A stretch of 14,545 nucleotides of DNA from an uncultured Collinsella sp. Its GTDB lineage: Bacteria; Actinomycetota; Coriobacteriia; Coriobacteriales; Coriobacteriaceae. Within the stretch, counting starts at the first letter, position 1. Each line of letters begins with the position of its first letter. The DNA is taken from the NCBI GenBank assembly GCA_900555225.1, contig USKL01000013.1, positions 1-14,545 on the forward strand, written 5' to 3'. Below the pieces are notes generated by a model. The model had not been told where the DNA came from. It saw only the letters and a list, made by a program, of their open reading frames with translations, and did not search any database. A program made the position numbers and the translations under genes. Positions 1-7,582 of the stretch are shown in pieces.

Positions 1-343
1 AGCGCGCGTGCGTCGTCTGTTGGGCGAGGAGGAGTCGTTCTCGGTCGACGATGTTTTGCATATCGACAATCTTGTGATCAATCTGGCAACCTACCAGGTG
101 TATCTGGACGGCGAACCCGTTGACCTTACGCTTATGGAGTATTCGCTGCTCTCGTTCTTGGCTATGCATCCCAATCGTGCATATAGCCGCGAGGTCTTGC
201 TGCATCGCGTGTGGGGCTTTGAGTACTGCGGCGGCACGCGCACCGTCGACGTGCACATTCGACGCATCCGCTCCAAGGTTGGCCCGCAGATCGCGGCACA
301 CATCACCACTGTCCGCGGCGTGGGCTATCTGTTTAAGGACTAG
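1..343 (+). CDS. OmpR/PhoB-family response regulator, C-terminal DNA-binding part (5' end outside window)
   Basis: The frame is open from the first bases of the window, so only the C-terminal part of the protein is present. About 110 residues form a winged-helix Trans_reg_C domain. Visible features are the N-terminal strand turn (DGEPVDLTLMEYSLLSFL), the recognition-helix segment with TRTVDVHIRRIRSKV, and the terminal wing TTVRGVGYLF, which is close to the family consensus. The phosphoacceptor receiver domain should lie upstream. The protein would bind promoter DNA after phosphorylation by a histidine kinase that is not in the window. A terminator-like palindrome follows the stop at once, so it is probably the end of its own transcription unit. 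The next gene is an HtrA protease; regulator-htrA pairs are known in envelope-stress systems, but a functional link here is only inference. A GTG at base 8 is an internal codon, not the true start. Confidence 0.9.
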   Translation, partial: ARVRRLLGEEESFSVDDVLHIDNLVINLATYQVYLDGEPVDLTLMEYSLLSFLAMHPNRAYSREVLLHRVWGFEYCGGTRTVDVHIRRIRSKVGPQIAAHITTVRGVGYLFKD

Positions 344-347
344 ATTT

Positions 348-385
348 CCACCACAAAGGGGACAGACACCTTTGTGGTGGTTTTG
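348..385 (+). terminator. Perfect 12-bp palindrome with T-tract after the response regulator
   Basis: CCACCACAAAGG (348-359) and CCTTTGTGGTGG (369-380) are exact reverse complements around a 9-nt loop, and TTTT follows at 381-384. It starts 5 nt after the response regulator stop. It fits a rho-independent terminator. The symmetric arms and GGGGACAG-type loop also look like the dispersed palindromic repeats seen elsewhere in this window, so it may be a repeat element working as a terminator. Confidence 0.8.
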
Positions 386-498
386 CCGCAGGTGCGGGTT
401 CCTTTCGGGCCTGCAACAGAACTTAAGCCTTCCTAAAAGATTGCGTTCTCATACACTTGCGCCCGCATATTGGGGTACAACTCAACGTGAACAATGAT

Positions 499-522
499 GG
501 CCCGCCACATGTTTGGCGGGCC
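499..522 (+). terminator. GC-rich hairpin in the htrA leader (terminator or attenuator-like)
   Basis: GGCCCGCCA (499-507) pairs perfectly with TGGCGGGCC (514-522) around CATGTT, and TTTGGTTATT follows. It ends 15 nt before the htrA Shine-Dalgarno sequence (AAAGGA 538-543). It could terminate read-through from upstream or act as an mRNA leader structure for htrA. The T-run is short and interrupted, so terminator activity is uncertain. No convincing sigma-70 promoter was found between 386 and 498. Confidence 0.45.
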
Positions 523-551
523 TTTGGTTATTAGACGAAAGGATCGCAGCT

Positions 552-2012
552 ATGAGCGAGAACGATTCCCAGCGTCCCCAGGACGCGGGCAACGCCGGCG
601 AGACTCAACAGCAGCCGCGTGTGCAGGTGGAGTCGACGCCTGCCGACAGCAGCATTCCCTACGTGCAGGCCTACGACACGCAGACCGGCAAGCCGCTGGG
701 CGGTCAGCAGGTCGTGAACAAGCACACGGTGGTCAAGACCAAGACCAAAAAGCTGCCGATTTTCATTACAGCGCTCGCCGGCTGCGCCTGCGGCGCCCTG
801 CTGGTCATTGCGCTCATTATGAGCGGCACGCTCGATATCGGCGGCGGCAAGAATGCCGTGACGGCGGGCGCTTCGGGTTCGTCGACGCAAAAGATCACGA
901 TCGACTCCGAGGACACCACGTTGGCCGAGGTCGTATCTGCCAAGGCATTGCCCTCCGTGGTTTCCATTGCCGCCACTTCGAGCGGCAGCCAGAATGGCTC
1001 GCTTTCGCAGTCTGCCGACGAGTCGGATAGTTCGGGCAGCGTCGGTTCGGGCGTTGTGCTCGATACCGAGGGCCACATCCTCACCAACAACCACGTGGTC
1101 GATGGTTACGACCAGTACGTGGTGACCATGGACGACGGCACCACCTATGAGGCCGAGTTCGTGGGCAACGACGCCTCGAGCGACCTGGCCGTCATTAAGC
1201 TCAAGGATGCCGATGCCTCCAGGCTCACCCCGATCGAGATCGGCGACTCCTCCAAGCTCAACGTGGGCGAGTGGGTCATGGCGATCGGTTCGCCGTTCGG
1301 CAACGAGCAGTCTGTCTCCACGGGTATCGTCTCGGCGCTCTATCGCTCCACGGCCATGAGCTCTACCAGCGGCAACACCATCTACGCCAACATGATCCAG
1401 ACCGATGCCGCCATCAACCCGGGCAACTCCGGCGGCGCGCTCGTCAACGACAACGGTGAGCTGGTGGGCATCAACTCGCTCATCGAGAGCTACTCGGGCT
1501 CCAGCTCGGGCGTGGGCTTTGCTATTCCCGTTAACTACGCCAAGAACATTGCCGACCAGATCATCGGCGGCAAGACGCCGGTGCATCCGTACATGGGCGC
1601 TACGCTTTCGAGCGTCAACGCGCTCAACGCCCGCACCAACAAGCTGAGCACCGATAGCGGCGCGTATGTGGCGAGCGTCGTTGAGGACGGTCCTGCCGCC
1701 AAGGCCGGCATTCAGGAGGGCGACGTCATCACCAAGTTGGGCGACGACGAGATCACGAGCGCCGATGGCCTGATCATCGCGCTGCGCAGCCACGAGGTGG
1801 GCGAGAAGGTCGAGATCACGCTTATGCGCGGCAAGGAAGAGAAGAAGGTCACGGTTGAGCTGGGCTCCGATGAGGAGCTGCAGAACCAGCAGCAGGACGA
1901 CAGTTCGACCGACACCGGCAACGGCGGTATTACCGACGAGCAGCTGCGCCAGTATCTGGAGGAGCTGCTGGGCCAGCAGGGCCAGGGTCAGGGCTACGGC
2001 CAGGGCTACTAG
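552..2012 (+). CDS. HtrA/DegP-like membrane-anchored serine protease with PDZ domain
   Basis: The 486-aa product is a trypsin-like serine protease of the HtrA (S1C) family, expected to degrade or refold misfolded proteins at the outer face of the membrane. About 68 polar N-terminal residues precede one membrane segment (about 69-91, rich in Ala, Leu and Ile). A Ser/Thr-rich linker leads to the protease domain. The catalytic triad is visible: H181 in TNNHVV, D211 in SSDLAVIKL, and S293 in NPGNSGGAL. One PDZ domain (about 346-440) follows, with GPAAKAGIQEGDVI typical of the family. The tail (about 440-486) is Gln/Asp-rich and ends in a short GQGQGYGQGY repeat. An upstream in-frame ATG at 513 is possible, but it falls in the leader hairpin; the ATG at 552 has AAAGGA 8 nt before it and was preferred. 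The gene lies after a response regulator, and a strong terminator follows it. The exact paralogue name (htrA, degP or degS type) cannot be fixed. Confidence 0.95.
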   Translation: MSENDSQRPQDAGNAGETQQQPRVQVESTPADSSIPYVQAYDTQTGKPLGGQQVVNKHTVVKTKTKKLPIFITALAGCACGALLVIALIMSGTLDIGGGKNAVTAGASGSSTQKITIDSEDTTLAEVVSAKALPSVVSIAATSSGSQNGSLSQSADESDSSGSVGSGVVLDTEGHILTNNHVVDGYDQYVVTMDDGTTYEAEFVGNDASSDLAVIKLKDADASRLTPIEIGDSSKLNVGEWVMAIGSPFGNEQSVSTGIVSALYRSTAMSSTSGNTIYANMIQTDAAINPGNSGGALVNDNGELVGINSLIESYSGSSSGVGFAIPVNYAKNIADQIIGGKTPVHPYMGATLSSVNALNARTNKLSTDSGAYVASVVEDGPAAKAGIQEGDVITKLGDDEITSADGLIIALRSHEVGEKVEITLMRGKEEKKVTVELGSDEELQNQQQDDSSTDTGNGGITDEQLRQYLEELLGQQGQGQGYGQGY

Positions 2013-2036
2013 CGAGCCGCTTCATAGATCGAAGCC

Positions 2037-2079
2037 AGAGGGGCTGTCCCGCCATGCACGGGACAGCTCCTCTTTTCTT
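2037..2079 (+). terminator. Rho-independent terminator of htrA
   Basis: A 15-bp stem with one G:T pair is formed by 2037-2051 and 2059-2073, with a 7-nt loop (CCATGCA) and a TTTCTT tail. The arms contain GGGGCTGTCCCG and CGGGACAGC. It lies 24 nt after the htrA stop. Confidence 0.88.
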
Positions 2080-2081
2080 AT

Positions 2082-2112
2082 TGATCCGTTGGGGACGGAG
2101 GAAAACGGATCA
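2082..2112. repeat. Small palindromic dispersed repeat (TGATCCGTT...AACGGATCA)
   Basis: TGATCCGTT (2082-2090) and AACGGATCA (2104-2112) are perfect reverse complements around GGGGACGGAGGAA. It lies just past the htrA terminator and has no T-tract. Bases 2094-2114 recur as an exact 21-nt inverted copy at 9350-9370 inside an ABC transporter gene, which marks it as a repeated element rather than chance symmetry. The remaining 2115-2259 leader of ligA shows no structure I can support. Confidence 0.75.
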
Positions 2113-2211
2113 TTTAGAAATGGCAAGGGTATGGTTTGATTGCGCGATCCACCCCGGTCTGGCGGTTGCCGATTCGGTGCGGTTCGAAAGGGCTATTCGG
2201 TGCCATGGTGA

Positions 2212-4488
<2,277 letters not shown>

Positions 4489-4508
4489 GACATCGATAAT
4501 CAAATTAG

Positions 4509-4550
4509 AAAACCTCCCGGAAAGGTTGATACTTTCCGGGAGGTTTTTAT
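4509..4550 (+). terminator. Strong rho-independent terminator of ligA
   Basis: AAAACCTCCCGGAAAG (4509-4524) pairs perfectly over 16 bp with 4532-4547 around the loop GTTGATA, and the T-rich run at 4544-4548 ends it. It lies 20 nt after the ligA stop. The A-rich left edge makes it plausible in both directions. Confidence 0.95.
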
Positions 4551-4593
4551 TTGGGCGTGGTGGCGGGCAGCATGATCTGCGTCATGTAGGTTG
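4547..4593. repeat. 47-bp direct repeat, copy A; minus-strand gene C-terminus remnant
   Basis: This stretch aligns without gaps to 5880-5926 at 38 of 47 bases, including TGATCTGCGTCA(T/C)GTAGGTTG with one mismatch. Read on the minus strand it encodes ATYMTQIMLPATTPK followed by TAA, parallel to TTYVTQITVPVAPSK and TAA in the other copy. Seven of nine mismatches or so change bases while the reading frame and stop stay in register, which fits two diverged ends of related coding sequences. No start or body of the gene was seen upstream on that strand. The parent protein is not recognised. Confidence 0.55.
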
Positions 4594-4654
4594 CTGAGGG
4601 TGACCCTGCGGAGCGGTGTCGTTCCGGAGCGATAGAAGATTCATACAAAGCAAA

Positions 4655-4691
4655 GGGGCCCCGCAGTGAGGTTCCACAACGGGGCTGCCCC
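4655..4691 (-). terminator. Possible minus-strand hairpin with T-rich tail
   Basis: On the minus strand GGGGCAGCCCCG (4691-4680) can pair with CGGGGCCCC (4663-4655) with a 2-nt bulge, followed by TTTGCTTTG. No minus-strand gene lies upstream to be terminated, so it may be a relic or may simply protect the toxin-antitoxin promoter from antisense transcription. Weakly supported. Confidence 0.3.
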
Positions 4692-4705
4692 ATTGTGATG
4701 AGTTT

Positions 4706-4739
4706 TATACACTTTAACATTAACATTAACGTGTATACT
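4706..4739 (+). promoter_or_regulatory. Operator/promoter of the Phd-PIN toxin-antitoxin operon
   Basis: TATACACTTTAA (4706-4717) and TTAACGTGTATA (4726-4737) form an inverted repeat matching at 11 of 12 positions with an 8-bp spacer. The interior holds three tandem TTAAC(A) units with a 6-bp period. TATACT (4734-4739), a 5 of 6 match to a sigma-70 -10 box, overlaps the right arm; the -35 is poor. Phd-family antitoxins normally bind such dyads and repress their own operon, so this is the expected autoregulatory site. The stretch is much more AT-rich than its surroundings. Confidence 0.65.
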
Positions 4740-4772
4740 TAGCAGTGAAGATATATGTTGAGAGGAGCAGTT

Positions 4773-5165
4773 ATGGTTACCGTCGCGTTTTCGGAACTGC
4801 GCCAAAACCTTACGCAGGTGGCCGAAAAGGTTGCCAATGAGGGCGAGGAGGTTGTGGTCTTCAAGCGGAGCAAGCCGTTGTTCAAGATCGTGCCGCTCGA
4901 CTATCAAAGCCCGGTTGCAGTGGAATATGACGCTGCCCAGGAGCGCGGGGGTGCAAAGCTGACGTGCGGCTCGGACAAGCCCAAGCGCGACGTGGGTACG
5001 ATGTGGCATCCCAAGATCACCTGGAAGGAGATCCGTGAGATGCTCGCGGAGAATGAGGACTACCAGGAGTATCTCGATATCGTAGCCAAAATGCCAAAAG
5101 GAACGCCGCTCGATACGATGACGGTTGAAGATGAAAAGCGCGTCGCGAGGGAGCGCTACCTATGA
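4773..5165 (+). CDS. Phd/YefM-family antitoxin of a type II toxin-antitoxin pair
   Basis: The 130-aa product should neutralise the adjacent PIN-domain ribonuclease and repress the operon. The N-terminal half (about 1-50) has the Phd/YefM fold pattern: MVTVAFSELRQNLTQVAEKV, then EEVVVFKRSKPLFKIVPLD, corresponding to the DNA-binding and dimerisation module. The C-terminal half (about 70-130) is charged, with a helix-like TWKEIREMLAENEDYQEYL, and is the likely toxin-wrapping region; it is longer than in many Phd antitoxins. An in-frame ATG at 4755 exists, but AGGAG (4763-4767) lies 5 nt before the ATG at 4773, which also starts the family-like sequence. Its stop overlaps the toxin start as ATGA, a sign of translational coupling. 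It is preceded by a 32-bp dyad operator. Confidence 0.85.
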   Translation: MVTVAFSELRQNLTQVAEKVANEGEEVVVFKRSKPLFKIVPLDYQSPVAVEYDAAQERGGAKLTCGSDKPKRDVGTMWHPKITWKEIREMLAENEDYQEYLDIVAKMPKGTPLDTMTVEDEKRVARERYL

Positions 5166-5584
5166 GAGCATTTCTCGATACCAATTTTCTGCTCGATTGC
5201 GTGCTTCCGGGCCGGCCGGAGCACGCAGCGGCGCAAACGATCAAGGGGCTCGTCGACGTGGGGCTTATCGAAGGCGTTGTTTCGGCCTGCTCTCTCAAGG
5301 ACGCGTATTACATTCTCACCAAACAGGCCGGCGAGGCGCGCGGGCGCGAGGTAGTGCGCGACTGCCTTAAGAGCTACTCGGTAGAGTCTCTCGACCAAGA
5401 GGCTTGTTTTGCCTCCGCCTATTCCGATGAGCCGGACTTTGAGGACGGCTGTATCCGTGCGATGGCCGAGCGTGCCGGCGTGGACTTTATTATCACGCGT
5501 GACCGCGCCGCTTTTGTGCGCTCGACCATCAAGACCTTCTCGCCTGCAGAGTTCATCCGTGCGTTTCCGATTCCGGAGGAGTAA
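5162..5584 (+). CDS. PIN-domain ribonuclease toxin (VapC-like)
   Basis: The 140-aa product has the full PIN fold length. PIN toxins are Mg2+-dependent ribonucleases that cleave tRNA, rRNA or mRNA and halt growth when free of antitoxin. Conserved acidic residues are visible: D6 in FLDTN, D47 in SLKDAYY, E94/D95 in DFEDG, and D114 in FIITRD, in the order expected for the PIN_3 type. All needed catalytic positions appear intact. The ATG overlaps the antitoxin stop by 4 bp (ATGA), so the two are co-translated and form one operon. Pairing PIN with a Phd-type antitoxin is known, though VapB-type partners are more common. The RNA target cannot be told from sequence. Confidence 0.88.
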   Translation: MRAFLDTNFLLDCVLPGRPEHAAAQTIKGLVDVGLIEGVVSACSLKDAYYILTKQAGEARGREVVRDCLKSYSVESLDQEACFASAYSDEPDFEDGCIRAMAERAGVDFIITRDRAAFVRSTIKTFSPAEFIRAFPIPEE

Positions 5585-5639
5585 AACCGCCATATCGGGG
5601 ATTGTCCCCGGCGTTTGGCGAGCTTGTTGGGAGGCCCCT

Positions 5640-5837
5640 GGTCCAGTGACTGTTACAAAAAACGGCTATAGCAAATTTGTTGTACTTCGATCCGAGGACT
5701 ACGACCTCATGGTTCAGGAACAGGCTAAGGCTCGTCTGATGGCTCGTATAGCTGTGGCCGAGCGGGAGCGTGCTGCTGGCACGGCGCGTGATACCTTTGA
5801 GGCTCTCGATGACCTTGAGGCAAAATATGGCCTATAA
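5640..5837 (+). pseudogene. Truncated YefM/Phd-like antitoxin, N-terminus missing
   Basis: The frame carries GPVTVTKNGYSKFVVLRSED followed by YDLM and a charged C-terminal helix ending DDLEAKYGL and TAA. This is the usual second half of a YefM/Phd antitoxin. The expected first 20 or so residues (start, IRP.SDLRN-type helix) are absent. Upstream, the frame reads unrelated sequence back to the PIN gene, with no ATG and no Shine-Dalgarno sequence. A tight hairpin, CGGGGA-TTG-TCCCCG (5596-5610), lies at the break. Translation from a GTG at 5646 would give only a fragment without the DNA-binding part. The best reading is the left-truncated remnant of a second toxin-antitoxin pair. Confidence 0.75.
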
Positions 5838-5922
5838 CGTCAAGATTCTGCCTTCAGCCGAACGTTTTCTGGGCAGTTCTTATTTGGACGGGGCAACCGG
5901 CACCGTGATCTGCGTCACGTAG
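5827..5922 (+). pseudogene. RelE/ParE-like toxin fragment, truncated after about 16 residues
   Basis: An ATG at 5827 overlaps the end of the antitoxin remnant by 11 bp, as in many relBE/yefM operons. It reads MAYNVKILPSAERFLG, a typical RelE-family N-terminus (first beta-strand and start of helix 1). The family resemblance stops near 5875. The frame then crosses repeat copy B (starting 5880) and ends at TAG 5920-5922 after 31 codons. A working RelE needs about 85-100 residues, so no active toxin is made. The break coincides with the 47-bp repeat, which implicates that boundary in the rearrangement. Confidence 0.7.
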
Positions 5923-5926
5923 GTTG
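5880..5926. repeat. 47-bp direct repeat, copy B, at the right edge of the toxin-antitoxin island
   Basis: It matches 4547-4593 at 38 of 47 bases with no gaps, in the same orientation, 1333 bp apart. The two copies bracket the intact and the broken toxin-antitoxin pairs. Its left end falls within about 10 bp of where RelE homology stops. Confidence 0.6.
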
Positions 5927-5993
5927 TGGGGTCGTCGCTAATGATGTCATCGATAAGGGCGATTTCGCGTTGCCCCGCTACGCTACCAACTTG
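5880..5993 (-). pseudogene. C-terminal remnant of an unrecognised minus-strand protein
   Basis: On the minus strand the stretch reads QREIALIDDIISDDP then TTYVTQITVPVAPSK and TAA at 5882-5880. The frame is closed upstream by TGA at 5996-5994 inside the MATE gene and has no start codon. The peptide has normal-looking composition and its last 15 residues align with the remnant at 4547-4593. It therefore looks like the 3' end of a gene whose body was lost, now abutting the MATE stop. The family is not recognised. Confidence 0.5.
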
Positions 5994-7324
5994 TCAAAAG
6001 CTCCGCGGCGGTTGAGCACGGTAAACGCGACAACACAGATGACTGCCGACAAAATCGACCCGCACGGCGAGGCGATACCCATGGGAAACAACGTATCGGA
6101 ATAGGCGTTCGACAGCAGCCACGCGCCCGGCACGCGAATGAGCGCTACGGCCAGCACGTTGTGCGCAAAGCCGATGTAGCTCTTGCCGTATGCAGCGAAA
6201 AAGCCGCTAAAGCAAATGTGGATGCCGGCAAAGATTGCGTCGAAAATGTAGCTGTGCATATAGCCGGTGCCGGCGGCGACCACCGCGGCGTCCTTGGCAA
6301 AAAAGCCGATAAACGCCGGCGCCACCAGCCACATCAGCACCGTGATCAGGCAACCGTACACTACCGATATGGTCATGGCGTCCTTGAGTACCTGACGCGC
6401 ACGGTCGCCCTTGCCCGCGCCGGCGTTTTGCGCTGTGAGCGCGCTGACGGTGGCACCCATGGAACTCGGCACAATGAACAAGAAGCTGATCATCTTTTCG
6501 ACCAGGCCTACGGCGGCGGCGTCGACGAGCCCTCGGTGGTTGGCGATGACGGTGATAAACATAAACGCCACCTGGATGCAGCCGTCCTGCACGGCCACGG
6601 GCACGCCGATTTTAAGAATGCTGCCGAGCACCTCGGGCTGGGGGCGCAGGTCGCTGCGCTTAACGTGGATGTTCGTGCGACGGCTCTTGAGCCATACGAG
6701 CGCGAGGGCAACGCTGGCCGTCTGCGCGGTCACCGTGCCGAGCGCCGCGCCCACGGGGCCGAGCCCCATGTGCCCGATAAACAGATAATCGAGCGCGATA
6801 TTAATGATGCACGCCACGCCAATTACGTACATGGGCGAGCGCGAATCGCCCAGCCCGCGAAAGATGGCCGAAAGAATGTTGTATGCGGCGATAAACGGAA
6901 TGCCGACAAAGCAGATACGCAGGTAGGCGGCGGTTCCTTCGACTGCCTCGGCCGGCGTGCCAATGAGTGCCACAATCTGCGGACACAATGCAAGCAGGAC
7001 AGCGGCCAGCACCACCGAGACGCCCATAAAGAGCGTGATGGTGTTGCCGATGGCGGTCTCGGCGCGGTCGAAGCGGCGCGAACCCACGGCGTGGCCGACG
7101 ATGACCGTCGTTCCCATGGCTAGACCCACGAGCGTCACGGTAATGATATAGAGCGTCTGCGCACCATTGCCCACGGCGGTGATGCCGGCGGCGCCGCTAA
7201 ACTGCCCCATCATGTACAGGTCGGCCATGCCGTAGAGCATCTGCAAAAAGTACGAGAGCATATAAGGCAGGGCAAAGACCGCGATGGTCTTAAGGACATT
7301 GCCGCGTGTGAGGTCGTGTTCCAT
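5978..7324 (-). CDS. MATE-family multidrug/toxin efflux transporter (DinF/NorM-like)
   Basis: The 448-aa product is an integral membrane antiporter expected to export cationic or amphipathic compounds in exchange for Na+ or H+. It has about 12 hydrophobic segments in two pseudo-symmetric halves. Family signatures are the N-terminal helix with ALPYMLSYFLQMLYGMADLYMMG, the loop GTTVIVGHAVGSRRFDRAE, FRGLGDSRSPMYV (155-167) and NIALDYLFI in the first half, and VSALTAQNAGAGKGDRARQ in the second half. The ATG at 7324-7322 matches the usual MATE start, but its Shine-Dalgarno sequence is weak. It is divergent from the ABC exporter operon. Its promoter region carries a dyad arranged like a MerR-family operator, so induction by a MerR-type drug-sensing regulator is plausible; no regulator gene is in the window. 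Substrates cannot be inferred. Confidence 0.95.
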   Translation of the reverse strand: MEHDLTRGNVLKTIAVFALPYMLSYFLQMLYGMADLYMMGQFSGAAGITAVGNGAQTLYIITVTLVGLAMGTTVIVGHAVGSRRFDRAETAIGNTITLFMGVSVVLAAVLLALCPQIVALIGTPAEAVEGTAAYLRICFVGIPFIAAYNILSAIFRGLGDSRSPMYVIGVACIINIALDYLFIGHMGLGPVGAALGTVTAQTASVALALVWLKSRRTNIHVKRSDLRPQPEVLGSILKIGVPVAVQDGCIQVAFMFITVIANHRGLVDAAAVGLVEKMISFLFIVPSSMGATVSALTAQNAGAGKGDRARQVLKDAMTISVVYGCLITVLMWLVAPAFIGFFAKDAAVVAAGTGYMHSYIFDAIFAGIHICFSGFFAAYGKSYIGFAHNVLAVALIRVPGAWLLSNAYSDTLFPMGIASPCGSILSAVICVVAFTVLNRRGAFDKLVA

Positions 7325-7364
7325 GGGCGGGGCTTTCTGGCTGGGTTCGTTTACGTACCAGTGT

Positions 7365-7395
7365 AGTGAAAACCCTACAACGATTGTAGAGTCAA
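7365..7395 (-). promoter_or_regulatory. Putative MerR-type promoter/operator for the MATE gene
   Basis: On the minus strand TTGACT (7395-7390) is followed directly by the perfect dyad CTACAATCGTTGTAG (7389-7375). A weak -10 (TTCACT, 7370-7365) follows with a 19-bp spacer. A dyad filling an over-long 19-20 bp spacer, directly after a good -35, is the hallmark of promoters activated by MerR-family DNA-twisting regulators. The -10 lies about 40 nt before the MATE ATG. The dyad and spacing are seen; the regulator type is inferred. Confidence 0.6.
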
Positions 7396-7513
7396 GGTTT
7401 GTGTTGACGCCGAAGCGAAAAAGTCTCGCGCACCATTATTCCGAGTGAATATGGACACACATCACGAGAACTCGCCGCCGGCGCTAACCTTGCAGAAAAC
7501 GATTTCGGAATAC

Positions 7514-7541
7514 TTGACACCATTATTCGGCGCGCAATAAT
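7514..7541 (+). promoter_or_regulatory. Sigma-70 promoter of the ABC exporter operon with repeat elements
   Basis: TTGACA (7514-7519, consensus -35), a 16-bp spacer and AATAAT (7536-7541, 5 of 6 match to -10) lie about 40 nt before the GTG start. CACCATTATTC overlaps the -35/spacer (7518-7528) and recurs 87 bp upstream (7431-7441). TATTCCGA (7437-7444) is mirrored by TCGGAATA (7505-7512) just before the -35. These are candidate regulator-binding sites that would allow repression or looping. Confidence 0.65.
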
Positions 7542-7582
7542 ACGTGCGTTTGCGAACAACGTTTGATGGGGGTTGAACCTGC

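Noticed and set aside
531..1793. 420-codon minus-strand open frame across htrA
   Set aside because: Shadow of the htrA codon bias; repetitive His/Arg/Ala/Asp composition and no family motif.
1950..2012. Coding tandem repeat at the htrA 3' end as a phase-variable tract
   Set aside because: The GQGQGYGQGY codons are only short imperfect repeats with no homopolymer or uniform unit prone to slippage.
6161..7123. 320-codon plus-strand open frame across the MATE gene
   Set aside because: It is antisense to a complete MATE transporter and has typical shadow composition (His/Asp/Ala/Arg-rich).
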